A stretch of 64,000 nucleotides of DNA, taken from positions 4,030,001-4,094,000 of the forward strand of contig NZ_CP126110.1 of the NCBI RefSeq assembly GCF_030123405.1, written 5' to 3'. The notes under the pieces are model-generated. The model was not told the origin of the DNA, did not search any database, and saw nothing but the letters and a program-made list of their open reading frames with translations. Position numbers and translations under genes: made by a program. The DNA is from Neobacillus sp. WH10. Lineage in GTDB: Bacteria; Bacillota; Bacilli; Bacillales; Cytobacillaceae. Positions 1 to 8,853 of this stretch are shown one piece after another (positions within the stretch are counted from its first letter, which is position 1; every line of letters starts with the position of its first letter).

Positions 1-490
1 TACGAAAAATGATCCCCTCTTCTTCCGTTTTGTGACGGCTGCCAAGGCTGCGGAGCATTGTCTGTGCATTTACATCGGCAATTTTTTTCGATACGGCCAC
101 ATAACGTCCTTTAGGCATGTAAATAAGATGATTCCCCTGTATTTCAATAATCCCCGTAACTTTTGGTCCCTTTGTGCCGGTTGCATCCTTGTCCACCTGA
201 ACGAGCATTTTTTCTCCTTGATGCACGAACGAAGTGATATTTTTTTGTTTTTCAGATGATAGCACGTAGGCTGGCAGAGAGTCACGGTGCAAATAGGCAT
301 TTTTCTCCTCGCCAATATCGATGAAAACAGCATTCATCCCCGGCAACACCTTTGTAACGGTCCCAAAATAAATATTACCGACCAGCGAGCGATATTCTGG
401 TCGGTCAAAAATGATCTGTTCTACACGGTGATCTCTTAAATAAGCAAATCGCTTCTCTCGTGCGGTGTAATTAATAATTAATGTTTCCAA
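1..490 (-). CDS. rng: Ribonuclease E/G family protein, N-terminal part (runs off the window)
   Basis: The minus-strand frame is open from a TTG at 490 to the window edge, giving about 163 residues. It begins METLIINYTAREKRFAYL and continues with the S1-type RNA-binding segment typical of RNase G/E (IYFGTVTKVLPGMNAVFIDIG, near residues 40-60). RNase E/G enzymes cleave single-stranded RNA endonucleolytically in rRNA and mRNA processing. The TTG start is chosen because GTGAGG lies about 8 bases upstream and the frame then matches the family N-terminus. In B. subtilis rplU follows spoIVFB directly; here rng sits downstream of spoIVFB on the same strand, separated by a repeat array. The catalytic domain is outside the window. 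Confidence 0.85.
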   Translation of the reverse strand, partial: METLIINYTAREKRFAYLRDHRVEQIIFDRPEYRSLVGNIYFGTVTKVLPGMNAVFIDIGEEKNAYLHRDSLPAYVLSSEKQKNITSFVHQGEKMLVQVDKDATGTKGPKVTGIIEIQGNHLIYMPKGRYVAVSKKIADVNAQTMLRSLGSRHKTEEEGIIFR

Positions 491-588
491 ACCACGTGTC
501 CTCACTTTTTTTATAATAACTTATTGTCGTTATTTTAAATCCAAGAATTTCCTTATTAAGACAAATCTAGATTGATTTCCACCCGAAA

Positions 589-975
589 TGGCCTTCATCG
601 TCCTTATGAAGGACTAATTTTGCTTTCTTTTCTCCTGATTTGGCCTTCATCGCCTTTATGAAGGACTAATCTTGCTTTCTTATCTCCTGATTTGGCCTTC
701 ATCGCCTTTATGAAGGACTAATCTCGCTTTCTTTTCTCCTGATTTGGCCTTCATCACACTTATGAAGGACTAATCCTGCTTTCTTTTCTCCTGATTAGTC
801 CTTCATCACACTTATGAAGGACTAATCCTGCTTTCTTTTCTCCTGATTTGGCCTTCATCGCCTTTATGAAGGACTAATCTCGATATATTTGCTCCTGTTT
901 TGGACTTCATCGCCCCTATAAAGGATTAATCTTTTCTCCCGTTTTGGCCTTCATCGCTATTATGAAGAATCAAAT
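589..975. repeat. Tandem array of eight ~52-bp hairpin repeats
   Basis: Units begin at 589, 641, 693, 745, 797, 849 and 901 (exactly 52 bp apart), with a shortened last unit at 945. Each unit contains an inverted repeat, CCTTCAT then a 7-base spacer then ATGAAGG; in the unit at 797 the arms extend to 10 bp (AGTCCTTCAT/ATGAAGGACT). The rest of the unit is pyrimidine-rich (CTTTCTTTTCTCCTGATT). No open reading frame spans it and there are no unique spacers, so it is not CRISPR. It fills most of the roughly 590-bp gap between spoIVFB and rng. Function is unknown. Confidence 0.9.
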
Positions 976-1027
976 TAAAAAATTTATAGATAGCCTTAAT
1001 CTACCGCCAGAGATACTCAGTCACAGC

Positions 1028-1064
1028 AAAAGCGCTCGTTAACCGGGCGCTTCCGTTTTTTTTT
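1028..1064. terminator. Hairpin downstream of spoIVFB
   Basis: Arms AAGCGC (1030-1035) and GCGCTT (1047-1052) flank a GC-rich loop. On the minus strand the hairpin is followed by a short T run (TTTTGC). On the plus strand a run of nine T follows. It most likely ends the spoIVF transcript, since there is no plus-strand gene before it. Confidence 0.5.
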
Positions 1065-1079
1065 CTATTATACCCTTTT

Positions 1080-1946
1080 TTAATATGAAAAGAGAAGGTC
1101 GCTGATTTTATCGGTTAGGCGCTTTTCTGTAAAATAGGCATGCAGGAGCTCGTTTTCATCCAATGTGCCCGCTTCCTTTCCGCCCGCTTCGACGATGATC
1201 GGATGTTTACAGCCGCGTTGAAATTTTTCTAACACATGGATGAGTAAGTCCTGTTCATTGGCCTGGATAGGCCTCAATGCCTGCAGGCTCGACTTTTTTC
1301 CATAATAGCGCTCTAATAAAAATCTCATGAAAATAAAGCGCCTTTGTTTCCACTCATGGTAAAGTGAGAAAAATAAAAAGGCAATTACGACCCAAACATT
1401 TATATTAGCAGGTGCAGTAAGTAAAATGATTATCGAAAACAGGGATAGGCTGAAAAATGAAATTAACAGTGTCAGACGATGTGCATGCGGAAAAGAACTT
1501 TTTAATGAAAGGAGTAAGAATACCAGTTTTCCGCCATCAAGCGGCCAAACGGGAAAAAGATTGAACACGAAAATCATAACGTTGTAACTTATAAATAGTT
1601 TAAATAAATCTTCAGGAATCACGTGCAGCGAAACTAAGCCGTATGCTGCCGCCACCATCCACACATGCTGTAGCGGTCCGGCAAGGACAACAATCGATTC
1701 CTCCTTAAGGGGACGATTGCCGTGCTCATCCATTTCAGCAACCCCGCCAAACGGCAGAAGGGTGATTTTCTTAATTCTCCATGAAAAAAAAGAAGCCGCA
1801 GCAGCATGCCCCATTTCATGTATAAATATAATCCCGAGCAGCAGGCAGACTTCTAGGAAATGACCGGTTGCAATCGATAGGGCAATCACAATCCACAGCA
1901 ACGGATGAATCTGTACTTGTCGTAGTAACGTAATAGCTCTATTCAA
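1080..1946 (-). CDS. spoIVFB: SpoIVFB, intramembrane metalloprotease that activates pro-sigma-K
   Basis: 288 residues, the same length as the B. subtilis protein. It is a site-2-protease-type membrane zinc protease that cuts pro-sigma-K in the mother cell during engulfment-stage signalling. The zinc motif HEMGH is at residues 43-47, and the second zinc-ligand motif NLFPVWPLDGG places Asp at 137. Several hydrophobic membrane segments are visible, and a C-terminal CBS-like cytosolic region follows about residue 225. The gene overlaps the end of spoIVFA by 8 bases, so the two are translationally coupled. This fits SpoIVFA being the inhibitor and scaffold of SpoIVFB. Confidence 0.97.
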   Translation of the reverse strand: MNRAITLLRQVQIHPLLWIVIALSIATGHFLEVCLLLGIIFIHEMGHAAAASFFSWRIKKITLLPFGGVAEMDEHGNRPLKEESIVVLAGPLQHVWMVAAAYGLVSLHVIPEDLFKLFISYNVMIFVFNLFPVWPLDGGKLVFLLLSLKSSFPHAHRLTLLISFFSLSLFSIIILLTAPANINVWVVIAFLFFSLYHEWKQRRFIFMRFLLERYYGKKSSLQALRPIQANEQDLLIHVLEKFQRGCKHPIIVEAGGKEAGTLDENELLHAYFTEKRLTDKISDLLFSY

Positions 1947-2727
1947 AGCGAATCACCTGGATCGGGTCGATGAAATCATCGTCTTTTTTAATGGCAAAAT
2001 AATACTTGCCTTTTGTTTTATCCTCACCGGTTGACGCGGAAACCGTCCCCACCACTGTTCGCTTTTCGATATATTCATAAAGGTTGACTTTTATTTCATC
2101 TAAATTTCCGTACCATGTTGTTGAATCATCGGGGTGTTGGATGATGACTGTTTTCCCCAAACCTTCTTTAACTCCAGCGAAAGTAACATACCCGTCGTTT
2201 ATCGACTGTACTACGGCGCCTTTTTCCGTTTCAATCATGATGCCTTGGCCATTTTTTTCAAAGTTTTCAAGGATTTTTCCCATTGCCGGAACGGAAAAAT
2301 CCGACTCTTTGACAACAGTCTTTTTTCCAGCTCGATCGTCCTCTGAAAATGGAAGCAAGGCCAATGGTTTGCCGAACTTGTCTTCATACCAGTTGGAAAC
2401 TGTGGCAAACTTAAAATCCTTGTCCATTTGCTTTGTAACAAAGTCCCTTACTGGCTCGAAGGTTGCATTATGATTGCGAAACATAATGGCAACCATTAAA
2501 AACAGGAGTACAGACGCCAATATTTTGAAAAAGAATACTTCCTTCTTAAATAATGGATGTCCGGAATCCCCGTCTCCTTTTTCAGTAGAGGTAATATGAT
2601 TAAACGTGTAGTTTTCATCCTCGCCAGGCCAAATCATTTGGCGTTCTGGTGTTTTAGTCGTTGAGCCCTGTTCTTTTTTCCTTTTAGCGATTCGTCGCCG
2701 TATTTCATCCGGTGTAGTCCGCGCCAT
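1939..2727 (-). CDS. spoIVFA: SpoIVFA, regulator of SpoIVFB protease
   Basis: The reading frame extends upstream to 2781, but I start at 2727 (MARTTPDEIRRRIAKRKK): AAGGG lies about 9 bases upstream and the 262-residue product then matches the usual length (264 in B. subtilis). The N-terminal part is charged and cytosolic, with one membrane helix (ILASVLLFLMVAIMF). The extracytoplasmic C-terminal half is an M23/LytM-like fold, with the GxVxxAGxxxGLGKTVIIQHPDD pattern, but lacks a complete metal site. This agrees with a regulatory role: it holds SpoIVFB and BofA together and is cleaved by SpoIVB to release the protease. It is first in a two-gene operon with spoIVFB. Confidence 0.95.
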   Translation of the reverse strand: MARTTPDEIRRRIAKRKKEQGSTTKTPERQMIWPGEDENYTFNHITSTEKGDGDSGHPLFKKEVFFFKILASVLLFLMVAIMFRNHNATFEPVRDFVTKQMDKDFKFATVSNWYEDKFGKPLALLPFSEDDRAGKKTVVKESDFSVPAMGKILENFEKNGQGIMIETEKGAVVQSINDGYVTFAGVKEGLGKTVIIQHPDDSTTWYGNLDEIKVNLYEYIEKRTVVGTVSASTGEDKTKGKYYFAIKKDDDFIDPIQVIRFE

Positions 2728-2839
2728 ACCCATCAACCCTTTTCCCACTTTTTTGTACAAGTTTATGAAGAGCAATGGCATAGTATGACTTCACATAAAG
2801 GTTATCCTAAATTTTATTGTTTCAAAGGAAAGGCCAAAA

Positions 2840-2876
2840 ATAAAAATAGCCTGTCCACATCAATAAGGACAGGCAC
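2840..2876 (-). terminator. Rho-independent terminator after minD
   Basis: GCCTGTCC and GGACAGGC form an 8-bp perfect stem with a 9-base loop. On the minus strand it is followed by TATTTTTATTTTT. It separates the minCD transcript from spoIVFA. Confidence 0.85.
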
Positions 2877-2881
2877 ATTAA

Positions 2882-3685
2882 TTATCGAACACCAAAAAAC
2901 TGCTTAATTTTTGTAAAAACACCTTTATTCGCTTCTTCTAGTGGCTGAAGCGGGATGGATTCTCCAAGAATCCTTCTGGCAATATTGCGGTAGGCAATAG
3001 ACGCCCTGCTATTTGGATTAAGGGCAATCGGTTCACCATGGTTGGAGGCTTTAATGACCTCTTCATCGTCGGCAACGATACCAATAAGTTCAATGGATAA
3101 ATGCTGGGTGATTTCATCAATATCGAGCATATCGCCGCTCTTCATCATATGATTACGGATACGGTTGACTACTAATTTAGGAGCTTCCATGTTCTGTTTT
3201 TTTTCAATCAAGCCAATGATACGGTCTGCGTCACGAACGGCGGAAACCTCTGGTGTTGTGACGATAATTGCTTTATCAGCTCCGGCCAAGGCATTCTGGA
3301 ATCCCTGTTCAATACCAGCGGGACAATCAATTAAGATATAATCATAGTCTTGCTTTAATTCACTAATCAGTTCTTTCATCTGCTCGGGTCTAACAGCTGA
3401 CTTATCAACGGTTTGTGCTGCTGGCAGTAAATATAATAACCCGTCAAAGCGCTTGTCCTTGACCAATGCCTGATGGATTTTGCACCTTTTTTCCACCACA
3501 TCGACAAGATCATAAATGATTCTATTTTCAAGCCCCATGACGACATCCAAGTTTCGAAGACCGATGTCTGTATCCACTAAGCATACTTTTTTTCCTTGAA
3601 GGGCCAATGCTGTGCCAATATTAGCAGAAGTTGTCGTTTTCCCTACTCCGCCCTTACCGGATGTAATTACTATTGCTTCACCCAC
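2882..3685 (-). CDS. minD: MinD, septum-site-determining ATPase
   Basis: 267 residues. It belongs to the ParA/MinD deviant Walker family: GKGGVGKT at 10-17, switch motif VDTDIGLRNLD near 38-48, and IDCPAGIEQGF near 120. The C-terminus (NKGVFTKIKQFFGVR) is an amphipathic membrane-targeting helix as in other MinD proteins. MinD binds the membrane with ATP and recruits MinC to block FtsZ assembly away from midcell; in Bacillus it is positioned by MinJ/DivIVA. It starts 1 base after the minC stop, so the two are co-translated at the end of the mreBCD-minCD operon. Confidence 0.97.
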   Translation of the reverse strand: MGEAIVITSGKGGVGKTTTSANIGTALALQGKKVCLVDTDIGLRNLDVVMGLENRIIYDLVDVVEKRCKIHQALVKDKRFDGLLYLLPAAQTVDKSAVRPEQMKELISELKQDYDYILIDCPAGIEQGFQNALAGADKAIIVTTPEVSAVRDADRIIGLIEKKQNMEAPKLVVNRIRNHMMKSGDMLDIDEITQHLSIELIGIVADDEEVIKASNHGEPIALNPNSRASIAYRNIARRILGESIPLQPLEEANKGVFTKIKQFFGVR

Positions 3686-3686
3686 T

Positions 3687-4367
3687 TTAATGTCCCCCTT
3701 CGAATCTGTTTAAATTAGGCCTTAAATGAATTAAAACTTGTAATCTATCAACAATAATTTGACGGTCCTCATCTATGTAAGCACATTCCATTTCCCTTTT
3801 CTCATTTTTTTGTATGGAATCTGGCGCGCGATTAATAGAATCACTTATCTTAAGCTGCGTTGGTTTCATATTGGATGCCGCAATAACAGCCTCCTCGTTG
3901 CCATAGCAGCCGGCATGTGCCAATCCTTTTAATGACCCCATGATAAAAATATTTCCACCGGCAACGACCGTTCCACCTGGATTGACATCACCGATTAATA
4001 GTAAATCACCAGGGGCTCTGAGCACTTGGCCTGAGCGAACAATGCTAGAAACGGTCATGACCTCATTTTCGGCCTTTTGCCGTTTCACTTCTTCCTTTGT
4101 CATAACATCCGATTCAATATCATCCACAACTAAATTCTTCTTTTGGCGAATCAAACTCTTTAGCTCTTCCCGCTGCTCCTCGGTTAAATATCGATTGCCA
4201 ACATGTACTTTCACAGAGAATAAGTTACGTTCCTCCTGTGTCCTCGAGTTGGCCGAAAGCTTTTGATCTAGTTCTTTTTTTAGTTCCTCGTAGGAACATG
4301 TATCATCAAGATGAAGGACAAGACCTTCCTTCGTTCCTTTTATTGTAACATTTTGCCGTTTTTTCAT
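3687..4367 (-). CDS. minC: MinC, septum-site inhibitor of FtsZ polymerisation
   Basis: 226 residues, identical in length to B. subtilis MinC. The N-terminal domain (about 1-100) carries the FtsZ-interacting region. The C-terminal domain (about 110-215) is the beta-helix MinC_C, visible as the glycine-spaced run DVNPGGTVVAGGNIFIMGSLKGLAHAG, which dimerises and binds MinD. GAGGTG stands before the ATG. The gene follows mreD after about 195 bases and precedes minD. Confidence 0.97.
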   Translation of the reverse strand: MKKRQNVTIKGTKEGLVLHLDDTCSYEELKKELDQKLSANSRTQEERNLFSVKVHVGNRYLTEEQREELKSLIRQKKNLVVDDIESDVMTKEEVKRQKAENEVMTVSSIVRSGQVLRAPGDLLLIGDVNPGGTVVAGGNIFIMGSLKGLAHAGCYGNEEAVIAASNMKPTQLKISDSINRAPDSIQKNEKREMECAYIDEDRQIIVDRLQVLIHLRPNLNRFEGGH

Positions 4368-4562
4368 GGAGAAATTTCACCTCATAATTAAAAAAGCAAT
4401 TTCAGAACAAGCAAATTTTTTCCTGCCAAAAATGAAATTTGCATGTCGTCATGCACATTCCGAATCAAAAGTACTAACATCTTAATTAAATTTCGACATG
4501 ATCCGTCCATTCTCCTCTTTTTTAAAGAGAAAACTCATACTCCGTAAACCAAGATAAAATAA

Positions 4563-5081
4563 TTATTCAGCTCTTAATGTTTCGGCATGCTTTTCAAAAA
4601 TCCGCTTAAAAGGATATCCTGCAATAATGATAAAGACGGCATTCAAAATAAGGGTCGGATAAAAACGTAAATTGATAAAGCTCATAAAATCGAGGCTTGT
4701 CACATGGATTAAATGATCCATTTCGTAAACCCCCACTTCTAATAAGGCGATGCCAAAAAGAGATACGAGAAAGGCAATCACAATATTATTCTGCATGATT
4801 TGCATGATTTTTGAAACAAGATAACAAATAAATGGATAAAGAAATAGGTAGATCCCAATAATTTCGATGTAAACAATATCAAACAATAATCCAAAAATAG
4901 CCGCATAAATTATTCCCTGTTTCTTTCCAACATAAATCGTCAGAAATAAAAGGGCTGCAAAGAGAAAATGGGGAGCTACAATGCGATTCCGTCCCAACAT
5001 GTCTGCCGGTGCATATTGAACAAAAAGACTTTCTAAAATAAATAAAAACAGAAACAAAAGAGGAAGAAGGAACTTTTTCAC
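4563..5081 (-). CDS. mreD: MreD, rod-shape-determining membrane protein
   Basis: 172 residues, almost entirely hydrophobic, with about five or six membrane helices, as expected for MreD. It works with MreC and MreB in the elongasome that guides lateral wall synthesis. Its start overlaps the mreC stop by 4 bases, showing translational coupling. The identity rests on operon position and hydrophobic profile more than on sharp motifs, since MreD diverges quickly. Confidence 0.93.
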   Translation of the reverse strand: MKKFLLPLLFLFLFILESLFVQYAPADMLGRNRIVAPHFLFAALLFLTIYVGKKQGIIYAAIFGLLFDIVYIEIIGIYLFLYPFICYLVSKIMQIMQNNIVIAFLVSLFGIALLEVGVYEMDHLIHVTSLDFMSFINLRFYPTLILNAVFIIIAGYPFKRIFEKHAETLRAE

Positions 5082-5959
5082 GATTCCTCCTCCTTCCCTT
5101 CAGTGGTTTCGGCTGCATCCACCGGTTTCATGTTAGTTTTCGTAACGATCACATTTTTAATATCGTAAAAATCTGCCCCAGGTTTCACGAGTGCTGTCTG
5201 GTTTAATCCATACTGATCCTGTTTCACCTCGACAACTTTTCCAATAGGTAACCCTGCTGGAAAAATACCGCCTAACCCTGAGGTAATGACAGTTTGGCCC
5301 TTTTCAATTTTTGCTCCTGAAGGGATGGCTTTCACCATAAGCAATTTCTTCTCTTGATCATAGCCTTCCACAAGACCATGCACATCAGTTTCGCCTTGGA
5401 CGATGGCGGAAATCCGGTTCTTTGGATCCATTGAGCTTAATAGCTGTACCGTTGAACTAAATTGCGTCACACTTTTTACTTTTCCAATCAGGCCGTTTGC
5501 CGTGACAACAGCCATATTTTTTTTGACACCGTGTATTTTACCTTTGTCAATAATAATCATTTCATGCCAACGATCAGGGTTTCTGCCAATAACAGTAGCT
5601 GGAAGTGGTTCATAATCTCTCAAGGTCTTTTTTTCACCGAGAACGTCACGCAATTCTTTATTTTCTTTTTTCAGCTCTTGAACTTGTGCTTCAAGGCTGG
5701 CAAGATTTTCAATGCGTGATTTTAATTCCTTATTCTCTTCATATGTATTTGTCAAGTCCTGGAGATTTTCGAAAAAGCCAGCAACATAGTTGGTAGGCTT
5801 TGAAACCAAGGATTGAACCCAGCCGGTTGTATCTTTGACAAATTGCTCCGGCCAGGTTAGTTTACTTCTCTCCCTTATAGAAAACCCAATCAATGCCACG
5901 AGAACAATAATGCTGACAAGCAAAATAATCAGTCGTTTATTCAAAAAGAACTGTGGCAT
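5078..5959 (-). CDS. mreC: MreC, rod-shape-determining protein
   Basis: 293 residues. One N-terminal membrane helix (about 8-27) is followed by a coiled coil (about 65-110, ENKELKSRIENLASLEAQVQ) and the extracytoplasmic MreC beta domains. These include ATVIGRNPDRWHEMIIIDKG and NGLIGKV, both family hallmarks. The acidic tail (AAETTEGKEEES) is unconserved. MreC links cytoplasmic MreB filaments to the penicillin-binding proteins and RodA during lateral growth. It lies about 195 bases after mreB. Confidence 0.96.
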   Translation of the reverse strand: MPQFFLNKRLIILLVSIIVLVALIGFSIRERSKLTWPEQFVKDTTGWVQSLVSKPTNYVAGFFENLQDLTNTYEENKELKSRIENLASLEAQVQELKKENKELRDVLGEKKTLRDYEPLPATVIGRNPDRWHEMIIIDKGKIHGVKKNMAVVTANGLIGKVKSVTQFSSTVQLLSSMDPKNRISAIVQGETDVHGLVEGYDQEKKLLMVKAIPSGAKIEKGQTVITSGLGGIFPAGLPIGKVVEVKQDQYGLNQTALVKPGADFYDIKNVIVTKTNMKPVDAAETTEGKEEES

Positions 5960-6103
5960 GATTATACACCTCTATTTTTCTAATAAATACGAATTTTTAA
6001 ATCTTTGAACTTTGAAAAACTGATTAGCATTAGTGAACTTCGCTCTTCTCCCTTAATTAAAGCAACACCGAATCATAACGCTTTCTGTGTTGTCAGATTC
6101 AGC

Positions 6104-6128
6104 GTCTAGGGGGCACACCCCCCTGGAT
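6104..6128. other. Stem-loop between mreB and mreC
   Basis: GGGGG (6109-6113) and CCCCC (6118-6122) pair around a short CACA loop just downstream of the mreB stop. There is no U run, so it is more likely an mRNA-processing or attenuation hairpin, or a repeat remnant, than a terminator. The neighbouring bases (AGCGTCTAGGGGG) faintly resemble the end of the dispersed repeat at 46008-46222. Confidence 0.4.
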
Positions 6129-6152
6129 CAAGGGTCTTATGTTTTTTCTAAT

Positions 6153-7175
6153 TTAACGGGAATCCTTTGATTTGTTTTTAAATAAATGAATATGATCGAG
6201 CGCCTTTCCTGTTCCAATTGCAACGCAATCAAGCGGGTTCTCGGCAATCAAGACAGGCATTTTCGTTTCTTCGCTAATAACCCTGTCCAAATTACGAAGC
6301 AGCGCGCCCCCACCTGTTAATACAATTCCCCGGTCCATAATATCTGCGGCAAGTTCCGGCGGAGTCTTCTCTAATGTATTCTTCACGGCTTCGACAATCG
6401 CATAGACTGTGTCATTTAAGGCAGCGGCAATTTCTTTAGCCGTAATTTCAATCGTTTTTGGCAGACCAGTTAATAAATCACGGCCGCGGATTTCCATATT
6501 ATCGATGCCATCAGGCGTACCAGCAGATCCGATTTCTACTTTAATCGTTTCCGACGTACGCTCCCCAATCATTAAATTATAATTTTTGCGGATATATGAA
6601 ATAATCGAATCATCCATTTCATCACCAGCCACACGAATTGACTGACTTGTCACGATGCCCCCTAATGAAATAATTGCGACTTCTGTTGTACCTCCGCCAA
6701 TATCAACAACCATACTGCCGGTTGGTTCCCAAACAGGAAGGTTAGCACCAATCGCTGCCGCAAATGGCTCTTCTATCGTATATGCATCCTTTGCCCCTGC
6801 TTGTCTAGTCGCGTCGATGACAGCTCTTTCCTCAACTGCTGTAATACCTGACGGTACACAAACCATAACATATGGCTTTCCAGAGAAAAGATTAGTACCT
6901 TTCTGTGCTTGACGAATGTGGTGCTTCATCATCGCTGCAGTTGTTTCAAAGTCAGCAATGACACCATCCTTCATCGGTCTCATCGCAACGACATTCCCAG
7001 GCGTCCGTCCAATCATGTTTTTCGCATCGTTTCCCACTGCCACGATACTTTTTGTATCAGTTTGCATAGCAACTACTGATGGCTCTCGTAAGACAATTCC
7101 TTTTCCTTTTACATAAACGAGGGTATTTGCTGTCCCCAAGTCAATCCCAAGATCTCTAGGTTTAATTCCAAACAT
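6153..7175 (-). CDS. mreB: MreB, actin-like cytoskeletal protein
   Basis: The frame is open to 7211, but the start is set at 7175 (MFGIKPRDLGIDLGTANT): GGGAG is correctly spaced before that ATG and this is the conserved MreB N-terminus. The 340-residue product has the actin-type phosphate-1 motif DLGIDLGTANT, phosphate-2 motif VVDIGGGTTEVAIIS and adenosine motif GIVLTGGGALLRNLD. MreB forms membrane-bound filaments that orient cell-wall elongation. It heads the mreBCD-minCD gene group downstream of radC. Confidence 0.98.
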   Translation of the reverse strand: MFGIKPRDLGIDLGTANTLVYVKGKGIVLREPSVVAMQTDTKSIVAVGNDAKNMIGRTPGNVVAMRPMKDGVIADFETTAAMMKHHIRQAQKGTNLFSGKPYVMVCVPSGITAVEERAVIDATRQAGAKDAYTIEEPFAAAIGANLPVWEPTGSMVVDIGGGTTEVAIISLGGIVTSQSIRVAGDEMDDSIISYIRKNYNLMIGERTSETIKVEIGSAGTPDGIDNMEIRGRDLLTGLPKTIEITAKEIAAALNDTVYAIVEAVKNTLEKTPPELAADIMDRGIVLTGGGALLRNLDRVISEETKMPVLIAENPLDCVAIGTGKALDHIHLFKNKSKDSR

Positions 7176-7338
7176 AATTTTGTATCTCCCTTTCTGATAC
7201 GAAATGCACAAATTCCTATAGGCAGGTAATTACCTTATTTATCATGTCTTTTTTCGTACTTATTATATAGCTATTTTAAAATCAGTCCTAAAAAATCATA
7301 CCCATTATTATAGCGCATCGTCAAATAATATCCTAGTG

Positions 7339-8028
7339 TTATAAATACCCTTTTTCCTTTAAACTCACAAACTTGTTTTCACCAATAATGAGGTGGTCGA
7401 GCAAATCTATTCCGATTATTTTTCCACATTCAACCAGCCTCTTAGTAACCTCAATATCTTCGCGGCTTGGTGAGGGATCGCCGCTTGGGTGATTATGCAG
7501 GGCGATTACTGATGCCGCAGACCGTTTTAATGCCTCTCGGAAAACCTCGCGAGGATGCACGATTGAGGCATTTAAGCTGCCGATAAAAACAGTTTGTTTA
7601 TGAATTACTTGATTTTTCGTGTTTAAATATAAACAAACGAAGTGTTCCTGTGTCAAAAAGCGCATATCGTTCATGACATACTTGGCCCCGTCTTCAGGGG
7701 AGTGAATCACATAGCGGTCAGTATAATTTAGGTTGGCCATTCTTCTGCCAATTTCAACGGCAGCAAGAATTTGAATCGCCTTAGCCGAACCAATCCCTTT
7801 TATTTCGGTTATTTCTTCTAAGGTGGCTGATTTTAAAAGTCTTAAACCTTCAAAATGGGTAAGCAGGCGATTCGATAATTGTAATACCGACTCATCCTTC
7901 GTTCCGGTGCGAAGCAGGATGGCAATTAGTTCATGATTGGATAAGCTTTGCGGGCCATGGTGGATAAAGCGTTCCCTTGGCCGTTCATCTTGCGGAAAAT
8001 CACGGATCATTAATGTATTTGTGGACAC
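7339..8028 (-). CDS. radC: RadC/JAB-domain protein
   Basis: 229 residues. The N-terminal half has a helix-hairpin-helix UPF0758 domain (EEITEIKGIGSAKAIQILAA). The C-terminal half is a JAB/MPN metallo-domain with the JAMM signature HNHPSGDPSPSREDIEVT. The name RadC is historical; the family has no proven repair activity in Bacillus. It sits between maf and mreB as in B. subtilis (ysxA). Confidence 0.95.
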   Translation of the reverse strand: MSTNTLMIRDFPQDERPRERFIHHGPQSLSNHELIAILLRTGTKDESVLQLSNRLLTHFEGLRLLKSATLEEITEIKGIGSAKAIQILAAVEIGRRMANLNYTDRYVIHSPEDGAKYVMNDMRFLTQEHFVCLYLNTKNQVIHKQTVFIGSLNASIVHPREVFREALKRSAASVIALHNHPSGDPSPSREDIEVTKRLVECGKIIGIDLLDHLIIGENKFVSLKEKGYL

Positions 8029-8074
8029 TTTTTTTCCTCCCTTTTATCGAGGGAGTTAATGAACCTAATAAAAG

Positions 8075-8647
8075 TTAATACGGCAACTGATAGCCTGCCT
8101 TTTTCAATTCCCTAATAGTTCTGGCAGCAGGCAGGCCGACAACCGCAAAATAGTCTCCATTTATTTTTTTGACAAGCATACTTCCGAGCTGTTGAATGCC
8201 ATATGCACCTGCTTTATCAAGCGGTTCGCCAGTTTGTACATAGGCTTTAATTTCGTCGTCCGTTAACTCCCAAAACCAAACTTCCGTTTTTTCATAAAAA
8301 CGAGTTGAACTTTCTGGAGACACAATTGAAACACCTGTAAATACATCGTGCTGCTGACCTGACAGACTTTTTAACATACTTATTGCTTCTGCTTCATCAG
8401 CTGGCTTTCCTAAGATTCGATTATTCGCAACGACAATCGTGTCCGAACCAATCACAAAGGCATCTTTATTTTGATTAAAAACTGCCTGTGCCTTACGCTC
8501 GGCTAACTCCATCACTACTTCCTCCGGGGAAAGTGAAGGATCAAAGCTTTCATCAACTTCACTGCTTGAAATCGCGAATGTTAAATGGAGATTTTCTAGA
8601 AGTTCTTTTCGCCGTGGAGAAGAAGAGGCTAAAATGAGGTTCTGCAT
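8075..8647 (-). CDS. maf: Maf, nucleoside triphosphate pyrophosphatase
   Basis: 190 residues, the standard Maf length. The N-terminal LILASSSPRRKELLENL is the substrate-binding signature, followed by SSEVDES, and IGSDTIVV contains a catalytic Asp. Maf hydrolyses non-canonical or pyrimidine NTPs to NMP and pyrophosphate, and overproduction in B. subtilis blocks septation. It lies between spoIIB and radC with short gaps. Confidence 0.96.
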   Translation of the reverse strand: MQNLILASSSPRRKELLENLHLTFAISSSEVDESFDPSLSPEEVVMELAERKAQAVFNQNKDAFVIGSDTIVVANNRILGKPADEAEAISMLKSLSGQQHDVFTGVSIVSPESSTRFYEKTEVWFWELTDDEIKAYVQTGEPLDKAGAYGIQQLGSMLVKKINGDYFAVVGLPAARTIRELKKAGYQLPY

Positions 8648-8779
8648 TTAATCACCTTACCTTTTTGCATTTGTATAGGAAGATACATGTTAATCGTATC
8701 AGAAATTGCCAGTGCAAACAATTTTTATATGATTAAAATTTGAAGAAATATGTCAAATTATGCAAAGTGATTTTTTTGC

Positions 8780-8811
8780 CACAAAAAAACCTGCCTCCAT
8801 TGGACAGGCTT
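8780..8811 (-). terminator. Terminator after spoIIB
   Basis: On the minus strand, GCCTGTCC and GGAGGCAGG form an imperfect stem followed by seven T. It lies 45-75 bases past the spoIIB stop. Confidence 0.7.
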
Positions 8812-8853
8812 ATCTTGCTTACTATTTCCCGGATAATAATCGAGATATGTCGA

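Noticed and set aside
589..975. CRISPR array
   Set aside because: The whole 52-bp unit is repeated with drift; there are no unique spacers between constant repeats, and no cas genes nearby.
6100..6140. Terminator after mreB
   Set aside because: GGGGG/CCCCC pair, but no T run follows on the minus strand, and mreC is normally co-transcribed.
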